64,000 nt of DNA from positions 1-64,000 of the forward strand of contig JACSRH010000261.1 in assembly GCA_014879855.1 (NCBI GenBank), in the 5' to 3' direction. The notes below the pieces were generated by a model that searched no databases, had not been told where the DNA came from, and saw only the letters and a program-made list of their open reading frames with translations. Shown here piece after piece: positions 8,550-19,777 of the stretch (position 1 is its first letter; each line of letters begins with the position of its first letter). Position numbers and translations under genes: made by a program. This stretch comes from Caldilineaceae bacterium. Its GTDB lineage: Bacteria; Chloroflexota; Anaerolineae; Caldilineales; Caldilineaceae.

Positions 8550-9308
8550 CTACTGATTCTGCTCCGCAGCTACAGGCGCACTGAGCTGCCGGGCACGGTT
8601 TGACAGAATTGCCAGCGCCGCGGCGGAGAGCAACGTCAACGCAAGGCCGATAAGCTGGCTGGTGCGAAATCCTGCGGTCACCGCGCTGTTGGCGGCAAAC
8701 GCATCGGCGATCAAGAGGACGAGACCGGTCGCCAACCCGGCATGGCCGATGGACGCCCCCGGCGCCCGCGGATCGCTCAGCCCCCAGACAACAGCGATGC
8801 TCACCAGAAAGCCGACCGCGCGATAGAGTGCGGCCGGATGCTGCATGGCCCCATAGTAGGGTCGCGCCCACGGCAGATCGCTGGGGAGGCCGAGTATGGC
8901 GCCTGTCAGATAGTCCGCTATGGAGATGACGTTGGCAGCCATCAGAAATCCGACCGCAAACGCGGCGACGATGCGCGTCGGGCTGAGCGCGTGGCGCAAC
9001 AGGTAGGCGTAGGCTGTCACGCCCGCGGCGAGCAAGCCGGGCCAGAACGCAAAGCCGCTGGGACGCAAGCTGACGATCAACGTCGGCTCCGCTGCATAGA
9101 CATACCAGAACTGAAAGACGTTCCATAGCCTTGCCACGATCAGCCCGGCCAGCACCGCGAGCAGGCCGGTGTTCCAGACATCGTCCGTGCGCAGGCCAAG
9201 GCGGCGGCCAAAGCGACCGGCGATTTCCAAGCCAAGAAAGACGGCCAGCATCGCAAAGATCGGGCCGGTGGGCAGGGTGACGGGGCCAAAAGGCAGTGCT
9301 GGATACAT
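8550..9308 (-). CDS. Prolipoprotein diacylglyceryl transferase (Lgt)-like membrane protein, degenerate active site
   Basis: This is a 252-residue protein with about seven membrane segments. Its length, topology and local motifs (LPSDLPWA at 141-148, [11 protein letters not shown] at 157-167, [10 protein letters not shown] near the end) follow Lgt, which attaches diacylglycerol to the lipobox cysteine of prolipoproteins. However, key positions differ. The usual SFHGG stretch is AFWPG (87-91), and the GRxxNFxNxExxG motif is replaced by [12 protein letters not shown] (about 125-136). I infer a paralogue that has lost or changed activity. Two lipobox proteins in this window (31466-32776 and 33288-34592) still need a working Lgt elsewhere. 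Confidence 0.65.
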   Translation of the reverse strand: MYPALPFGPVTLPTGPIFAMLAVFLGLEIAGRFGRRLGLRTDDVWNTGLLAVLAGLIVARLWNVFQFWYVYAAEPTLIVSLRPSGFAFWPGLLAAGVTAYAYLLRHALSPTRIVAAFAVGFLMAANVISIADYLTGAILGLPSDLPWARPYYGAMQHPAALYRAVGFLVSIAVVWGLSDPRAPGASIGHAGLATGLVLLIADAFAANSAVTAGFRTSQLIGLALTLLSAAALAILSNRARQLSAPVAAEQNQ

Positions 9309-9526
9309 TGTCAGCAGACTCTAATCTTTCTGACGAACGAAGTCATGTACACTGAAAGGAAGGAGCAAATTGCGAGGGGCGAGGAGCGGGCCGCTCGATG
9401 ATCGGGCTGCTTCTTGTTTGCAAGATGCGCGCTAATGTCTGTGTAGCGTTGCCACATGAAAGATCACTCTTATTGAGAGCTCCCCGACTTAGGGAAGCTG
9501 ATGAAATCAAAAAGGATAATGAGCGT

Positions 9527-10468
9527 ATGCGTATTCTCGTGACTGGCGGCGCCGGTTTCCTGGGCAGCCACCTGTGCGACCGGCTCCTGGCTGAAGGCCA
9601 CGATGTGATTGCGATGGACAACTTGATCACGGGTTCGACCGACAACATCGCCCATCTGGCCAGCAACCGGCGCTTTCAGTTCATCCATCACGATGTGACC
9701 AACTACATTTACCTCAAAGGGCCACTGGACGCTATTCTACACTTTGCCAGTCCTGCCAGCCCAATCGACTACCTGGAGCTGCCGATCCAGACGCTGAAGG
9801 TGGGCAGCCTGGGCACGCACAACGCGTTGGGGTTGGCGCTGGCAAAAGGCACGCGCTTCCTGCTGGCCAGCACAAGCGAAGTCTACGGTGACCCAATGGT
9901 GCATCCACAGCAGGAAACCTACTGGGGCAACGTCAACCCCATCGGGCCGCGCGGCGTTTACGATGAGGCCAAACGCTTTGCCGAGGCGATGACGATGGCC
10001 TACCATCGCAGCCACGGCGTTGATACGCGCATCGTGCGCATCTTCAACACCTATGGCCCGCGCATGCGGCTGAGCGACGGCCGCGTTGTGCCCAACTTTG
10101 TCGGCCAGGCGCTGCGTCAGGAGCCGCTGACCGTCTACGGCGAAGGCAAGCAGACGCGCAGCTTCTGCTATGCCAGCGATCTGGTGGACGGTATCTATCG
10201 CCTGCTCCTCAGCGACGAAAACGAGCCGGTCAACATCGGCAATCCGGCCGAGCTGACGATCCACGACTTTGCCCAGGTGATCAACGAGCTGACCGGCAAC
10301 CCGGCTGGCATCCGCTTCGAGCCGCTGCCGGTGGACGATCCCAAGCAGCGTCAACCCGACATTACCAAAGCGCGACGCATTCTTGGCTGGGAGCCGAAGG
10401 TGGATCTGCGCACGGGAATGACGCAGACGGTGGAATGGTTCAGAAACCAGTTGGCCGTGAAAGATTAG
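9527..10468 (+). CDS. UDP-glucuronate decarboxylase-type NAD-dependent sugar epimerase (SDR)
   Basis: This 313-residue extended short-chain dehydrogenase has the Rossmann motif [16 protein letters not shown] at residues 7-22. It also has [12 protein letters not shown], typical of UDP-glucuronate decarboxylase (UXS), the catalytic Ser in [12 protein letters not shown], and YDEAKRFAE with the catalytic Tyr and Lys. The family converts UDP-glucuronate to UDP-xylose for surface polysaccharides. Specificity is inferred from the ASPASP and [10 protein letters not shown] motifs. The ATG at 9527 is preferred over one 129 bases upstream because the fold begins there and AAAGGA precedes it. Confidence 0.85.
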   Translation: MRILVTGGAGFLGSHLCDRLLAEGHDVIAMDNLITGSTDNIAHLASNRRFQFIHHDVTNYIYLKGPLDAILHFASPASPIDYLELPIQTLKVGSLGTHNALGLALAKGTRFLLASTSEVYGDPMVHPQQETYWGNVNPIGPRGVYDEAKRFAEAMTMAYHRSHGVDTRIVRIFNTYGPRMRLSDGRVVPNFVGQALRQEPLTVYGEGKQTRSFCYASDLVDGIYRLLLSDENEPVNIGNPAELTIHDFAQVINELTGNPAGIRFEPLPVDDPKQRQPDITKARRILGWEPKVDLRTGMTQTVEWFRNQLAVKD

Positions 10469-10477
10469 ATGGTCCGT

Positions 10478-11143
10478 TCACCACAAGGTAATGATGCGTT
10501 CCTTCTGCTCGCGCAATTTCTCCCGGTTCGAGCGCAGGGCGATCATCACTGCCACCAGCACCATCACGCCGTAAATGGCAAAGGGCCAGGGTGAAATTTC
10601 GTCTACAGACAAAATCAGAAAGAGGGCAAAGGCGGAAACCGCCACAGCGAGCGTGCCGATCGAGGCAATGCGCGACCACCAGATGAGAAAGGCGCCGATG
10701 ATAATGGTAATGCCGCCCACCAGCGGGTTGAGCGCCAACGTCGTTGCAGCCGTGGTAATGCCGCCTGCGCCACCTTTGAAACCGTTGAGGAACGACCAGT
10801 TGTGGCCAATGACGGCAAGCCCGCCCGCCAACGCCGCGGCAAGATCCAGGGCGTTCTTACGCATCAGCGCATCCTCCACCGACATCGAACTGGGTTCAGG
10901 GAAAAACAAGAAAAAGAGCCAGCGCACGAGCAGCACCGCCACCACGCCTTTGACGGCATCGCCGATGATCGTCGGCACAGCAGCCTTCAGCCCGGCCGCC
11001 CGCCAGGCGTTCGTCCCGCCGATGCGACCGCTGCCCACAGTGCGAATGTCGACGCCGTACATCCGGCAAACCCACAACCCCACCGGGATCGAGCCAAGCA
11101 GGTACCCAATCAGCGCGGCCAACGGTACAAACGCCCACATCAT
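10478..11143 (-). CDS. plsY: Glycerol-3-phosphate acyltransferase PlsY
   Basis: This 221-residue integral membrane enzyme acylates sn-glycerol 3-phosphate using acyl-phosphate, the first step of phospholipid synthesis. The three PlsY loops are visible: GYLLGSIPVG near residue 13, VGSGRIGGTNAWRAAG (about 36-51, where the usual GSGNxGATN has become GSGRIGGTN), and GHNWSFLNGFKGGAGGITT (about 116-134). About seven hydrophobic helices are present. It is the last gene of a minus-strand run prs-bactofilin-tpx-plsY. The Asn-to-Arg change in the second loop and Gly for Lys in the third (GGAGG for GGKG) are variations worth noting. Confidence 0.87.
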   Translation of the reverse strand: MMWAFVPLAALIGYLLGSIPVGLWVCRMYGVDIRTVGSGRIGGTNAWRAAGLKAAVPTIIGDAVKGVVAVLLVRWLFFLFFPEPSSMSVEDALMRKNALDLAAALAGGLAVIGHNWSFLNGFKGGAGGITTAATTLALNPLVGGITIIIGAFLIWWSRIASIGTLAVAVSAFALFLILSVDEISPWPFAIYGVMVLVAVMIALRSNREKLREQKERIITLW

Positions 11144-11158
11144 GTGTGTCCCCTTTTG

Positions 11159-11210
11159 CTAAACACGGATAACATGGATTGAACGGATGGTTGCAGATCA
11201 GAGCAGCGAA
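11159..11210. repeat. Dispersed repeat, family C fragment
   Basis: AACACGGATAACATGGATTG followed by AACGGATGGTTGCAGATCAG lies between tpx and plsY. The repeated GGAT-type words resemble the family C stretch at 5508-5626. It is non-coding. Confidence 0.45.
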
Positions 11211-11257
11211 GATCAGCCAATCCATGCCATCAGCACACCATTTTAATCCCATCTCTT

Positions 11258-11770
11258 CTAAAGCAAGGCGCTCACTGCTGCCAGCGCCGCGTCGTAATTC
11301 GGGTGTTGGCCGATGCCCGGCACATATTCCACATAACGCACAATATCGTCGGCGTCGATCACAAAGATCGCGCGCTGGTCCGCACCCAAAGCAGGCACGG
11401 CGGCGCCATACGCCTTGCCAAATTCCAATCCCATATAATCCGAGAGCATCAACACGCGCTCAACGCCGGCGACGCCGCACCAGCGCTTCTGCGCCATCGG
11501 CAGATCGACGCTCACCGTCACTACAATGACCTGGTCGCCCAGCTCAGAAGCCACTTCGTTCATACGCCGCGTCTGGGCGTCGCACACACTGGTGTCGATG
11601 CTTGGCACCACACTGACCAGCCGGATTTTGCCAGCGGTGCCGGCCAGAAGGTCGAAAGACGACAAAAAACCCGTGGCCAGCTTGACTTCCGGCGCCTTGT
11701 CCCCTACGTGCAAAGGCGCGCCGATCACGGCCAAGTGCAGATCGCGAAACGCAACGGTTCGCTCGCTCAT
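11258..11770 (-). CDS. tpx: Thiol peroxidase (Tpx-type peroxiredoxin)
   Basis: This 170-residue protein reduces hydrogen and alkyl peroxides with thioredoxin as donor. The peroxidatic cysteine is Cys63 in [19 protein letters not shown], and the resolving cysteine is Cys98 in [19 protein letters not shown], both in the positions typical for Tpx. The start at 11770 is supported by AAGGAA ahead of it; an in-frame ATG 24 bases upstream lacks such a site. The electron donor is likely served by TrxB (38835-39896) through a thioredoxin not in this window. Confidence 0.92.
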   Translation of the reverse strand: MSERTVAFRDLHLAVIGAPLHVGDKAPEVKLATGFLSSFDLLAGTAGKIRLVSVVPSIDTSVCDAQTRRMNEVASELGDQVIVVTVSVDLPMAQKRWCGVAGVERVLMLSDYMGLEFGKAYGAAVPALGADQRAIFVIDADDIVRYVEYVPGIGQHPNYDAALAAVSALL

Positions 11771-11838
11771 CTCAAAATTCCTTTCCGTTCGCAATTCAGA
11801 TTGATTGAATAGCGTGCGTTATCAAAATCAGATAAAAT

Positions 11839-12291
11839 CTACTCTCTTGATGCTGGAGGCGGCGTCTTGGGTGCTTCATCGCCGGCAACGACTGGAATGG
11901 TAGGATGCACGGGGGGCGGGGGCGGTTTCACATCAGCCATGGTGTCCGCGCGAATGTTGACGGCTGCGCGCATCAACACATTGTCGTCCATGTAAAAGCT
12001 GTTGACGTTGAGCACGCCGCCAACCTGGCTTCCCTCCAACAGTTCCACGCGATCGGCTTGGATCAGCCCCTTAAATTTGCCGCGGATGCTGACCACCCTG
12101 GCGACAATGTCACAGTTCACTATCGCGGTCTCGGTCAGAATGACATTGGCTGGCGTTTCAATGTGACCCTGCTCGACCGCGCCGTCGATGCGGATGCTAG
12201 CGTCGCATTGCAGCCGGCCGCTAAAAGTCGCGCGCGGCCCGATCAGGACTTCGATGGCGTCAGGTTCTGGGCGAGATGTACGACCAAACAC
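11839..12291 (-). CDS. Bactofilin family polymer-forming protein
   Basis: This 150-residue protein has the bactofilin core (about residues 12-112), a right-handed beta-helix built from short repeats such as [23 protein letters not shown] turns, GVLNVNSF and [15 protein letters not shown]. It is flanked by a short N-terminal tail and a Pro-rich C-terminal tail (PPPPPVHP). Bactofilins polymerise without nucleotide and act as cytoskeletal scaffolds, often near the envelope. Translation starts at a GTG preceded by an excellent AGGAGG. It begins 9 bp after prs, so the two are co-transcribed, an unusual pairing. Confidence 0.88.
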   Translation of the reverse strand: MFGRTSRPEPDAIEVLIGPRATFSGRLQCDASIRIDGAVEQGHIETPANVILTETAIVNCDIVARVVSIRGKFKGLIQADRVELLEGSQVGGVLNVNSFYMDDNVLMRAAVNIRADTMADVKPPPPPVHPTIPVVAGDEAPKTPPPASRE

Positions 12292-12300
12292 GTGGGCCTC

Positions 12301-13257
12301 CTACGATAAAATCAGTTTCGATGAAATGCTCTCGCCGCGATAGATGCGATTGATAATGTCCGCTAACAACTGCGCCACCGATAGCACCACTACCTTGGAA
12401 CGCCGTTTGGTTTCTGAAACCGGAATGGTATTCATTACTACCAGTCGCTCGATCCGTTCGTCTTCGTCGAGCCGCTGGATCGCGGTCGGCAACAGCACGG
12501 GATGGGTGACCGCGAAGCAGGCTGTGCCGGCGGCGCCCGCTTCATACAGGGCATCGACCTGTTTTAACACGCTTCCACCTGCCATCACGTCGTCGATGAT
12601 GATCGGACGCCGTCCCTGAATGTCGCCGACCACATGCGTCGTCTCTGTCGTCGTAAAATCGGTGCGGCGTTTATGCATGACGACCAGCGGCAAATTGAGC
12701 AGCTCAGCATACTTGCCCGCCATGCTGGCGCGCCCGACATCGGGGCTGACGATCGCGGCGTTGGCATACTCCGGCGCACGGAAATAATCCGCCAGCAGAT
12801 GAACCGCGCTCAACGGATCGACCGGAATGTTGAAGAAGCCCTGAATGGCGCGATTATGAATGTCGACGTAGACGACGCGGCGCGCGCCTGCCATCTCAAT
12901 CATGTTAGCCACTACGCGCGCACTGATCGCCTCCCTTCCCTTCGCCATCCGTTCTTGCCGCGCATAGGGGAAGTAAGGGATCACCACGCTGACGCTGTGC
13001 GCACTCGCCCGCCGAAACGCGTCAAGGTAGAGGATCAGCTCGACCAGGTGCTCATTGACCGGCTCACAACATGGTTGGATAAAAAAGATATCTTGATCGC
13101 GCACGACTTCGTCAAGCATCACATGCATCTCACTGTCCGGCAACCGACGCGTAGTTGCACGCCCTAAGTCGACATGCAAAATGTCGGCAATTTCCCGCGC
13201 CAGAGCAGGATGGGCGGAGCCAGTGAAGATGCGTAGAGGATGGTAAGACTGGACCAC
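12301..13257 (-). CDS. prs: Ribose-phosphate pyrophosphokinase (PRPP synthetase)
   Basis: This 318-residue enzyme makes PRPP from ribose 5-phosphate and ATP, feeding nucleotide, histidine, tryptophan and NAD synthesis. Typical stretches are [41 protein letters not shown] (about residues 93-104), [19 protein letters not shown], and the PRPP loop [13 protein letters not shown] (219-231). The loop differs from the usual DDMIDTAGT form. The start is GTG at 13257, supported by GGGAGGG just upstream. The gene heads the minus-strand run with bactofilin, tpx and plsY and is divergent from rdgB. Confidence 0.9.
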   Translation of the reverse strand: MVQSYHPLRIFTGSAHPALAREIADILHVDLGRATTRRLPDSEMHVMLDEVVRDQDIFFIQPCCEPVNEHLVELILYLDAFRRASAHSVSVVIPYFPYARQERMAKGREAISARVVANMIEMAGARRVVYVDIHNRAIQGFFNIPVDPLSAVHLLADYFRAPEYANAAIVSPDVGRASMAGKYAELLNLPLVVMHKRRTDFTTTETTHVVGDIQGRRPIIIDDVMAGGSVLKQVDALYEAGAAGTACFAVTHPVLLPTAIQRLDEDERIERLVVMNTIPVSETKRRSKVVVLSVAQLLADIINRIYRGESISSKLILS

Positions 13258-13329
13258 GAAACCCTCCCGGATTACAATTACAGTGGAGATTTGGAATACT
13301 CACTGATTACACAGCTACCGCCACTCAAA

Positions 13330-13356
13330 ATTATATGATAGCATGAGGGCAGTCAA
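13330..13356 (-). promoter_or_regulatory. Probable prs promoter
   Basis: Reading the minus strand, TTGACT (13356-13351) is followed after 15 bp by a perfect TATAAT (13335-13330). TTGTTG three bases further upstream would give an 18-bp spacer. The position fits a leader of about 70 bases before the prs GTG. The odd spacing keeps confidence moderate. Confidence 0.5.
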
Positions 13357-13380
13357 CAATTCAGCACGCTACGAAAGCTA

Positions 13381-14016
13381 ATGATGAGTCAGACTAAACT
13401 ACTTGTTGCCACCCATAACCCCGGCAAAGCGCGCGATTACGCGCATCTTCTCGCCGGCTTGCCCCTTGCGGTTACATGGCTCGATGAAGTCGGCGTCACC
13501 GAGGCCGTCGAGGAGACAGGCGCAACCTTCACAGAAAACGCCTTGTTAAAAGCACGTCATTATGCAGCCACCGCCGGACTGTTGACGTGGGCCGACGACA
13601 GCGGGCTGGAAGTGGATGCATTGGGGGGGCGGCCAGGCGTCTATTCGGCGCGCTATGGCGGGCCTGATCTGTCCGACCGCCAACGGTATGCCGCGCTGTT
13701 GCGCGAACTGGCAGCTGTCCCCGAAGCTGAACGCAGCGCCCGTTTTCGTTGCGTCGTCGCGCTGGCGCGGCCCGATGGCAGTGCATGGCTCGCGGAGGGC
13801 GTTGTTGAGGGTCATATCCTGACCGCACCGCGTGGCGACAACGGCTTTGGTTATGACCCAATCTTCTTCCTAGCAGACTATGGGGCGTCAATGGCGGAGC
13901 TGCCGGTCCAGCTCAGAAACCAGATCAGCCATCGCGCCATTGCCTCGCAAAATGCCCAGAGAATTCTGGCCGATCTACTCAAACAAGAGTCACAGCATGA
14001 AAAAGCTGATCAATAA
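13381..14016 (+). CDS. rdgB: XTP/dITP diphosphatase (RdgB/HAM1 family)
   Basis: This 211-residue enzyme hydrolyses non-canonical purine nucleoside triphosphates (XTP, dITP, ITP) so they are not incorporated into nucleic acid. Clear motifs are [14 protein letters not shown] at the start, [18 protein letters not shown] (about residues 45-62), [26 protein letters not shown] with the metal-binding Asp pair (about 70-95), and [12 protein letters not shown] (about 152-163). An ATG two codons apart (13381 or 13384) gives two possible starts. Its end overlaps the dhaK start by 20 bp, tying it to the glycerol/DHA cluster although its function is unrelated. Confidence 0.92.
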   Translation: MMSQTKLLVATHNPGKARDYAHLLAGLPLAVTWLDEVGVTEAVEETGATFTENALLKARHYAATAGLLTWADDSGLEVDALGGRPGVYSARYGGPDLSDRQRYAALLRELAAVPEAERSARFRCVVALARPDGSAWLAEGVVEGHILTAPRGDNGFGYDPIFFLADYGASMAELPVQLRNQISHRAIASQNAQRILADLLKQESQHEKADQ

Positions 14017-14992
14017 TCCATCCATCGTGGTCGAAGAAGCAATGCTCGGCATGGCGCGCGCTCATCCGCATTTGCTGCGCGCCTATTTTGATCCCAACTA
14101 TATCGTGCGCGCGGATGCGCCGCGGCCAGGCAAAGTAGGCGTGCTCTCCGGTGGGGGCAGCGGCCACGAGCCGATGCATGGCGGCTTTGTCGGCGCGGGC
14201 ATGCTGGACGCGGCCTGCCCTGGCCGTATCTTCACGTCGCCCACGCCCGACCAGATCGAGGCCGCCTCTCATGCTATTCACGGCGGCGCCGGCATCCTCT
14301 TCATCGTCAAAAATTACACAGGCGATATATTGAATTTCGATATTGCCGCCGAACTATGTCAGGCCAGTGGCATCGACGTAGCGACGCTGCTCATCCACGA
14401 CGATGTGGCCGTGCAGGACAGCTTGTACACCGCGGGCAGACGCGGCGTCGGCGTCACCGTGTTTGCCGAAAAAATTTGCGGCGCCGCGGCCGAAGCCGGC
14501 GCGCCGCTCGAGCGTGTCGCCGCCATTGGCCGCAAAGTGGGCCAGCAAGGGCGCAGTATGGGCATGGCGCTCACTTCTTGCATTGTCCCCGCGGTGGGAC
14601 GCCCCACTTTTGTGCTGCAGGAAGATGAGATGGAGATTGGCGTCGGCATTCACGGCGAACCAGGCCGCGAGCGCGTTGCGCTGCAGACAGCCGATGAGAT
14701 CACCGACATCCTCGTCGCCACAATTTTCGACGACTTACCTTTCCGTCGCGGCAGCCGCGTGATTGCCATGGTGAATGGCATGGGTGGCACGCCGCTCATC
14801 GAGCTTTACATTATCTTCCGGCGCCTGGCGAGATTATGCGACGATCGTAATATCACGATCAGTCGCAACTTGATTGGCAATTATGTAACCTCGTTGGAAA
14901 TGGCGGGTTGCTCGATCACCCTGCTCGAAGCCGACGACGAATTGTTGCACTTATGGGACGCACCCGTACACACCGCGGCTTTACATTGGTGA
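13997..14992 (+). CDS. dhaK: Dihydroxyacetone kinase subunit DhaK
   Basis: This 331-residue subunit binds dihydroxyacetone covalently and hands it to DhaL for phosphorylation to DHAP. Seen features are [17 protein letters not shown] (about residues 50-66), the [11 protein letters not shown] stretch (104-114), and [12 protein letters not shown] (212-223), where His219 matches the histidine that forms the hemiaminal with the substrate. The length is normal for DhaK. The ATG at 13997 overlaps the rdgB end by 20 bp, so coupling is likely. The presence of dhaL and a dhaM fusion downstream shows that this is the PEP-dependent, PTS-linked form and not the single-chain ATP-dependent kinase. Confidence 0.93.
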   Translation: MKKLINNPSIVVEEAMLGMARAHPHLLRAYFDPNYIVRADAPRPGKVGVLSGGGSGHEPMHGGFVGAGMLDAACPGRIFTSPTPDQIEAASHAIHGGAGILFIVKNYTGDILNFDIAAELCQASGIDVATLLIHDDVAVQDSLYTAGRRGVGVTVFAEKICGAAAEAGAPLERVAAIGRKVGQQGRSMGMALTSCIVPAVGRPTFVLQEDEMEIGVGIHGEPGRERVALQTADEITDILVATIFDDLPFRRGSRVIAMVNGMGGTPLIELYIIFRRLARLCDDRNITISRNLIGNYVTSLEMAGCSITLLEADDELLHLWDAPVHTAALHW

Positions 14993-15022
14993 CAAGGTGT
15001 CGATTTCTGGAACCGATCGCTT

Positions 15023-15691
15023 ATGACGTCTGATACAACGCTCAATATTGATACTGCAATTCTAACTGACTGGATCAACAGATACGCAAACCAGATTTCA
15101 GACAATAAGGCGTATCTGACCGAACTTGACGCTGAGATTGGCGACGCCGATCATGGCATCAATATGCAGCACGGCTTTGAGGCAGTTCAGCAGCGGTTGC
15201 CCGGCTTTGCCGGTGAGCCGCTGAGCGTATTCTTCAAGAATATCGGCATGACGCTGCTCTCCAAAGTCGGCGGCGCCAGCGGACCGCTGTATGGCACGCT
15301 GTTCCTGCGCATGGGCATGGCGTCAGCCGGCAAGTCCACGCTGACGCCCATCGAGTTTGCCGAGGCTTTGGCTGTTGGCGTCGAAGGCATCCGGCAGCGG
15401 GGCAGCGCACGTCCTGGCGATAAGACGATGGTCGACGCGTTGACGCCAGCGGTGCTTGCTTTGCATCACGCGCTCGAGCATGGCGCCACGCTCTGCGCAG
15501 CCTTGCAAGCGGCGGCCGCGGCCGGTGAAGCAGGTATGAAGGCGACGATCTCGATGCAAGCGTATAAAGGGCGCGCCAGCTATCTTGGGCCGCGCAGCAT
15601 CGGACATCAGGATCCAGGAGCGACATCAGCCTATCTGTTGATCAAAAGCGCGGCCGAGACATTCTGCCCAGCCGAGCAGGCAACCCGTTGA
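15023..15691 (+). CDS. dhaL: Dihydroxyacetone kinase ADP-binding subunit DhaL
   Basis: This 222-residue all-helical subunit holds ADP/ATP as a cofactor and phosphorylates DHA bound to DhaK. The nucleotide/magnesium site is clear in [18 protein letters not shown] (about residues 35-52), followed by [18 protein letters not shown] (about 79-96), [12 protein letters not shown] (132-143) and [19 protein letters not shown] (about 182-200). In the PTS-type system, ADP stays bound and is rephosphorylated by DhaM. It lies 30 bp after dhaK and 25 bp before glpK, in one run. Confidence 0.93.
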   Translation: MTSDTTLNIDTAILTDWINRYANQISDNKAYLTELDAEIGDADHGINMQHGFEAVQQRLPGFAGEPLSVFFKNIGMTLLSKVGGASGPLYGTLFLRMGMASAGKSTLTPIEFAEALAVGVEGIRQRGSARPGDKTMVDALTPAVLALHHALEHGATLCAALQAAAAAGEAGMKATISMQAYKGRASYLGPRSIGHQDPGATSAYLLIKSAAETFCPAEQATR

Positions 15692-15716
15692 GTTGCCCCA
15701 CAAAGGGAATATCTGC

Positions 15717-17225
15717 ATGAGTAAATTTGTCGCAGCGATCGATCAAGGCACCACCAGCACGCGCTGCATGATTTTCAACCATCGCGGCGAGACGGTCAGC
15801 GCCTATCAACTCGAACACGCGCAGCTCTATCCGCAGGCCGGTTGGGTGGAGCACAATCCACTGGAGATCTGGCAGCAGACGCAGCGCGTCGTACAAGGGG
15901 CGCTGGAAAAATTGGGTGGTCAGGCGCAGGATATTGCCGCCGTCGGCATCACCAACCAGCGCGAGACGACTGTGGTTTGGAACCGCAAAACGGGCAAACC
16001 GTACTATAACGCCATCGTGTGGCAGGACATGCGCACTGATCATCTGTGCGCACAACTGGGCGGGAGCGACGGGCCGGATCGCTTTCGCGCGCAAGTGGGA
16101 TTGCCCCTCTCCACTTATTTTTCCGGGCCAAAGCTGCGCTGGCTGCTCGACAATGTGCCCGGTCTGCGCGCAGACGCGGTGCGCGGCGACGCCCTGTTCG
16201 GCAACATCGACGCGTGGCTAATCTGGAACCTGACCGGCGGCATCGATGGCGGCGTGCATGTCACCGACGTGACCAACGCCTCGCGCACGATGCTGATGGC
16301 GCTCGCCAGCGCCCAATGGGACGATGAAATTCTGGCGGCGATGGAAATTCCGCGCGCCATGTTGCCCACGATCCGCCCTTCCAGCGACCCGGCGATCTAC
16401 GGCTATACATTGACCGACGGCCCTTTTGGCGCGCGGCTTGCGATCTGTGGCGCCCTGGGCGACCAACAGGCGGCGACGGTCGGACAGACTTGCTTTGCCG
16501 TGGGGGAAGCCAAGAACACCTATGGCACGGGCTGCTTTATGTTGCTCAACACGGGGACCGACATTGTGCCCTCCCAGCATGGCCTGCTGACCACGACCTG
16601 CTACAAATTCGGCGACGCGCCGACTGTTTACGCGCTGGAGGGATCGATTGCCATCAGCGGCGCGCTGGTGCAGTGGCTGCGCGATAACCTGCGCATGATC
16701 GATGTGGCCAGCGATATCGAGAATCTCGCCTACACCGTCGACGACAATGGCGGCATTTATTTTGTGCCGGCGTTTTCGGGTCTCTATGCGCCTTATTGGC
16801 GCAACGACGCGCGCGGGGTCATTGTGGGGCTGACCCGCTTTATCAATCGCGGTCACATCGCGCGCGCCGCGCTCGAAGCCACTGCCTTCCAGACGCGCGA
16901 GGTGCTCGACGCCATGCAGCAAGATGCAGGCATCGAGCTTCAGACCCTCAAGGTCGATGGCGGCATGGTGCGCAACGAGCTGCTGATGCAGTTTCAGGCT
17001 GATGTGTTGGGCGTGCCGGTCATCCGCCCGCGCATCAGCGAGACAACCGCGCTGGGTGCAGCCTATGCCGCCGGGCTGGCTGTAGGTTTCTGGAAAAACA
17101 CCGACGAGATGCGCGCTAACTGGGGCATCGATAAAACATGGCAGCCGGCAGCCGACGACGCGGCCCGCACAAAACTCTATGCAGCATGGAAGAAAGCCGT
17201 TACACGCACCTTCGATTGGGCATAA
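15717..17225 (+). CDS. glpK: Glycerol kinase
   Basis: This 502-residue FGGY-family kinase converts glycerol and ATP to sn-glycerol 3-phosphate, rate-limiting for glycerol use. The N-terminal [14 protein letters not shown] phosphate loop, [28 protein letters not shown] with substrate residues (about 78-105), [13 protein letters not shown] (about 268-280) and the FGGY-type C-terminal motif [22 protein letters not shown] (about 420-441) are all seen. The start at 15717 fits AAAGGGAAT upstream. Sitting between dhaL and the dhaM fusion, it provides the G3P route next to the DHA route. The TTGTR histidine loop for PTS control was not identified with certainty. Confidence 0.95.
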   Translation: MSKFVAAIDQGTTSTRCMIFNHRGETVSAYQLEHAQLYPQAGWVEHNPLEIWQQTQRVVQGALEKLGGQAQDIAAVGITNQRETTVVWNRKTGKPYYNAIVWQDMRTDHLCAQLGGSDGPDRFRAQVGLPLSTYFSGPKLRWLLDNVPGLRADAVRGDALFGNIDAWLIWNLTGGIDGGVHVTDVTNASRTMLMALASAQWDDEILAAMEIPRAMLPTIRPSSDPAIYGYTLTDGPFGARLAICGALGDQQAATVGQTCFAVGEAKNTYGTGCFMLLNTGTDIVPSQHGLLTTTCYKFGDAPTVYALEGSIAISGALVQWLRDNLRMIDVASDIENLAYTVDDNGGIYFVPAFSGLYAPYWRNDARGVIVGLTRFINRGHIARAALEATAFQTREVLDAMQQDAGIELQTLKVDGGMVRNELLMQFQADVLGVPVIRPRISETTALGAAYAAGLAVGFWKNTDEMRANWGIDKTWQPAADDAARTKLYAAWKKAVTRTFDWA

Positions 17226-17234
17226 CCATCCATC

Positions 17235-19777
17235 ATGGTCAGCATCGTACTCGTCTCGCACAGTAGTGAACTGTCCGCAGCCGTAAAAGCGTTGGCGGAT
17301 CAACAAATTCACGGACGGGCGCAGATCGTTGCCGTGGGTGGCAGCGACAACCCACATCAACCTTTTGGCACCGACCCGATCGCCATTTCTGAGGCGATCC
17401 ACGCGGCCTGGGGAGACGATGGCGTATTGGTGCTGATGGACCTCGGCAGCGCTGTCATCAGCGGGCAAGTGGCGCTGGATTTGTTGCCGGACGAAGAACG
17501 CGCCCGCGTCCGCCTTTCCGTCGGCCCATTTGTGGAGGGTGCGATGGCAGCCGCGGTGCAAGCTTCGATCGGCATGAGCCTGGAAGCCGTCGCGCGCGAG
17601 GCGGAGGAAGCCAACCAGGCGAAGCGCGCGGTTCTGCACGCCGGGGATGTCGAACGCGACGCGACGAACGCGCCACTGTTTGCACACGACGTAGCCGACC
17701 CGGCCATCCACACCGCCAGCGCCGACGTGATCGTCGTCAACGCGGCCGGTCTGCACTTTGGCCCAGCCGCACACTTTATCCAGACCGCAGCACAGTTTCA
17801 CGCCGAAGTTCACGTCACCAACCTGACCACGGGCGTTGGCCCCGCGCAGGCCAGCCGTTTCAACCAACTGCTGGCGCTGGGCATTGAAAAGGATCATTGT
17901 ATCCGCATTGAAGCTATCGGCCCGGACGCCGATGAAGTGGTCAACACACTGGTGAAACACGTGGCGCATGATATCGGCGGCGTCGAAGCGCCGCGCCAAG
18001 CGCTTGGCGCGGCGTCCGTTGCGCTGCCAGGGCAAGGAGCAGCGCGCCTCAGTGGGCAGCCAGCCTCACACGGCGTTGCGATCGGTGTGGCGGTCGTCCT
18101 CACCAATCGTCAGGATCCATTGCAGGACAGCCAAGCCGATGAATCGGAAAGTGACAACAATGTAGACAGCGAGCGTGAGCGCTTCCATCACGCGCAGCAC
18201 ACCGCGCTGACGCAGCTCGAGGATCTCACAGACCAGGTGCGCAAAACCCTGGGCGAAGATCAGGCAGTGATCTTCCGAGCACACGCCCTGCTGCTGCAAG
18301 ATCGTGATTTCCTGAACGAAGTGCGCACAGCCATCGACCACGGCCAATCCGCCGTTGCGGCGGTGCGTCAGGCAGTCTTGCGGTGGGCCGATCGTTTCCG
18401 CCAGATGAGCGGCAGCGTCTTCCAGCAGCGCGCCGCCGATGTCGAGGATGTGGGACGCCGCCTGCTGCATTTGTTGCTGCACGCGACGCTGCAGCCGCTC
18501 GATCTCCCCGACAACGCCATTATCGTCGCCGAGGATCTGCTGCCCTCTCAGACTGCCACCCTGGATCGCACCAAGGTGATCGGCTTTTGCACGGCCGGGG
18601 GCGGCTCCACCGCGCACACCGCGATCCTGGCGCGCAGCATGGGGATTCCAGCGGTCGTGGGCGTGGGCGCGTTGCTTTTGGAGCTTACCACGACCGGCGT
18701 GTCCCTGGCGCTGGATGGTGAACACGGCGCCGTAATTATCGAACCGGACGAGGCCACGACGCTGGTTTACACCCATGCCCAGACGGCTGCCCATGCCGCA
18801 CGCACCACCGCCTGGGCGGCCGCGCAACGTTTGACGCGCACCTATGACGGCGTGCGCGTCGAAGTGGCGGCAAACCTGGGCGCGGCTGCCGATGGTGCGC
18901 TGGCATTGGAGGCAGGCGCCGAGGCAGTGGGGCTGTTGCGCACCGAGTTTCTGTTCCAGGATCGGCAGACGCCGCCGACGGAAGAGGAACAGATGGTGAT
19001 TTACCGTCAAGTCGCCAATGCGCTGGGCAATCGGCGGCTGGTGATCCGCACGCTTGATATTGGCGGCGACAAACCTGCGCCTTACCTGACGCTGCCCAAG
19101 GAAACCAACCCTTTTTTGGGCTGGCGTGCGATCCGCATCTCGCTGGCGATGCCAGAGTTATTCAAAGTGCAGTTGCGTGCGTTGATGCGCGCCGCGGTCG
19201 GCAACGCCATCCACATCATGTTTCCCATGATCAGCTCGATGGATGAGGTCCTGCGCGCGCAGGCGTTGATGGCGGCCGCGGCCAACGAACTGGCCGCGGC
19301 TGGCGCGCCGTTTCGTGCGGATCTGCCGGTTGGCATCATGATCGAGACGCCGGCGGCAGTGGAAATGGCCGACCGTCTGGCGTCTCTCGTTGATTTCTTC
19401 AGCATCGGCACCAATGATCTCACGCAGTACACATTTGCCGCCGACCGTACAAACCAACGTGTGGCGGCCCTCGTCGACCCACTCCACCCGGCTATGTTGC
19501 GCCAGATCGATTTTGTGCTGCGGGCTGCGCACAGCCACGAGCGCTGGGTTGGGTTGTGCGGTGAAATGGCCGCCGACCCATTGGCGATCCCGATCTTGCT
19601 GGGGCTGGGGTTGGATGAATTCAGCATGGCGCCCTCCAGCATCCCGGCCGCTAAACAGATTATTTCGCGTTTGACGATGCCCGTGGCGCGCCGGCTGGCG
19701 CAAAAGGCACTGCAAATGAACGATGGGGACGACGTGCGCGAACTTGTACGCGGAGCAGACGAAGGATTCCATCCACT

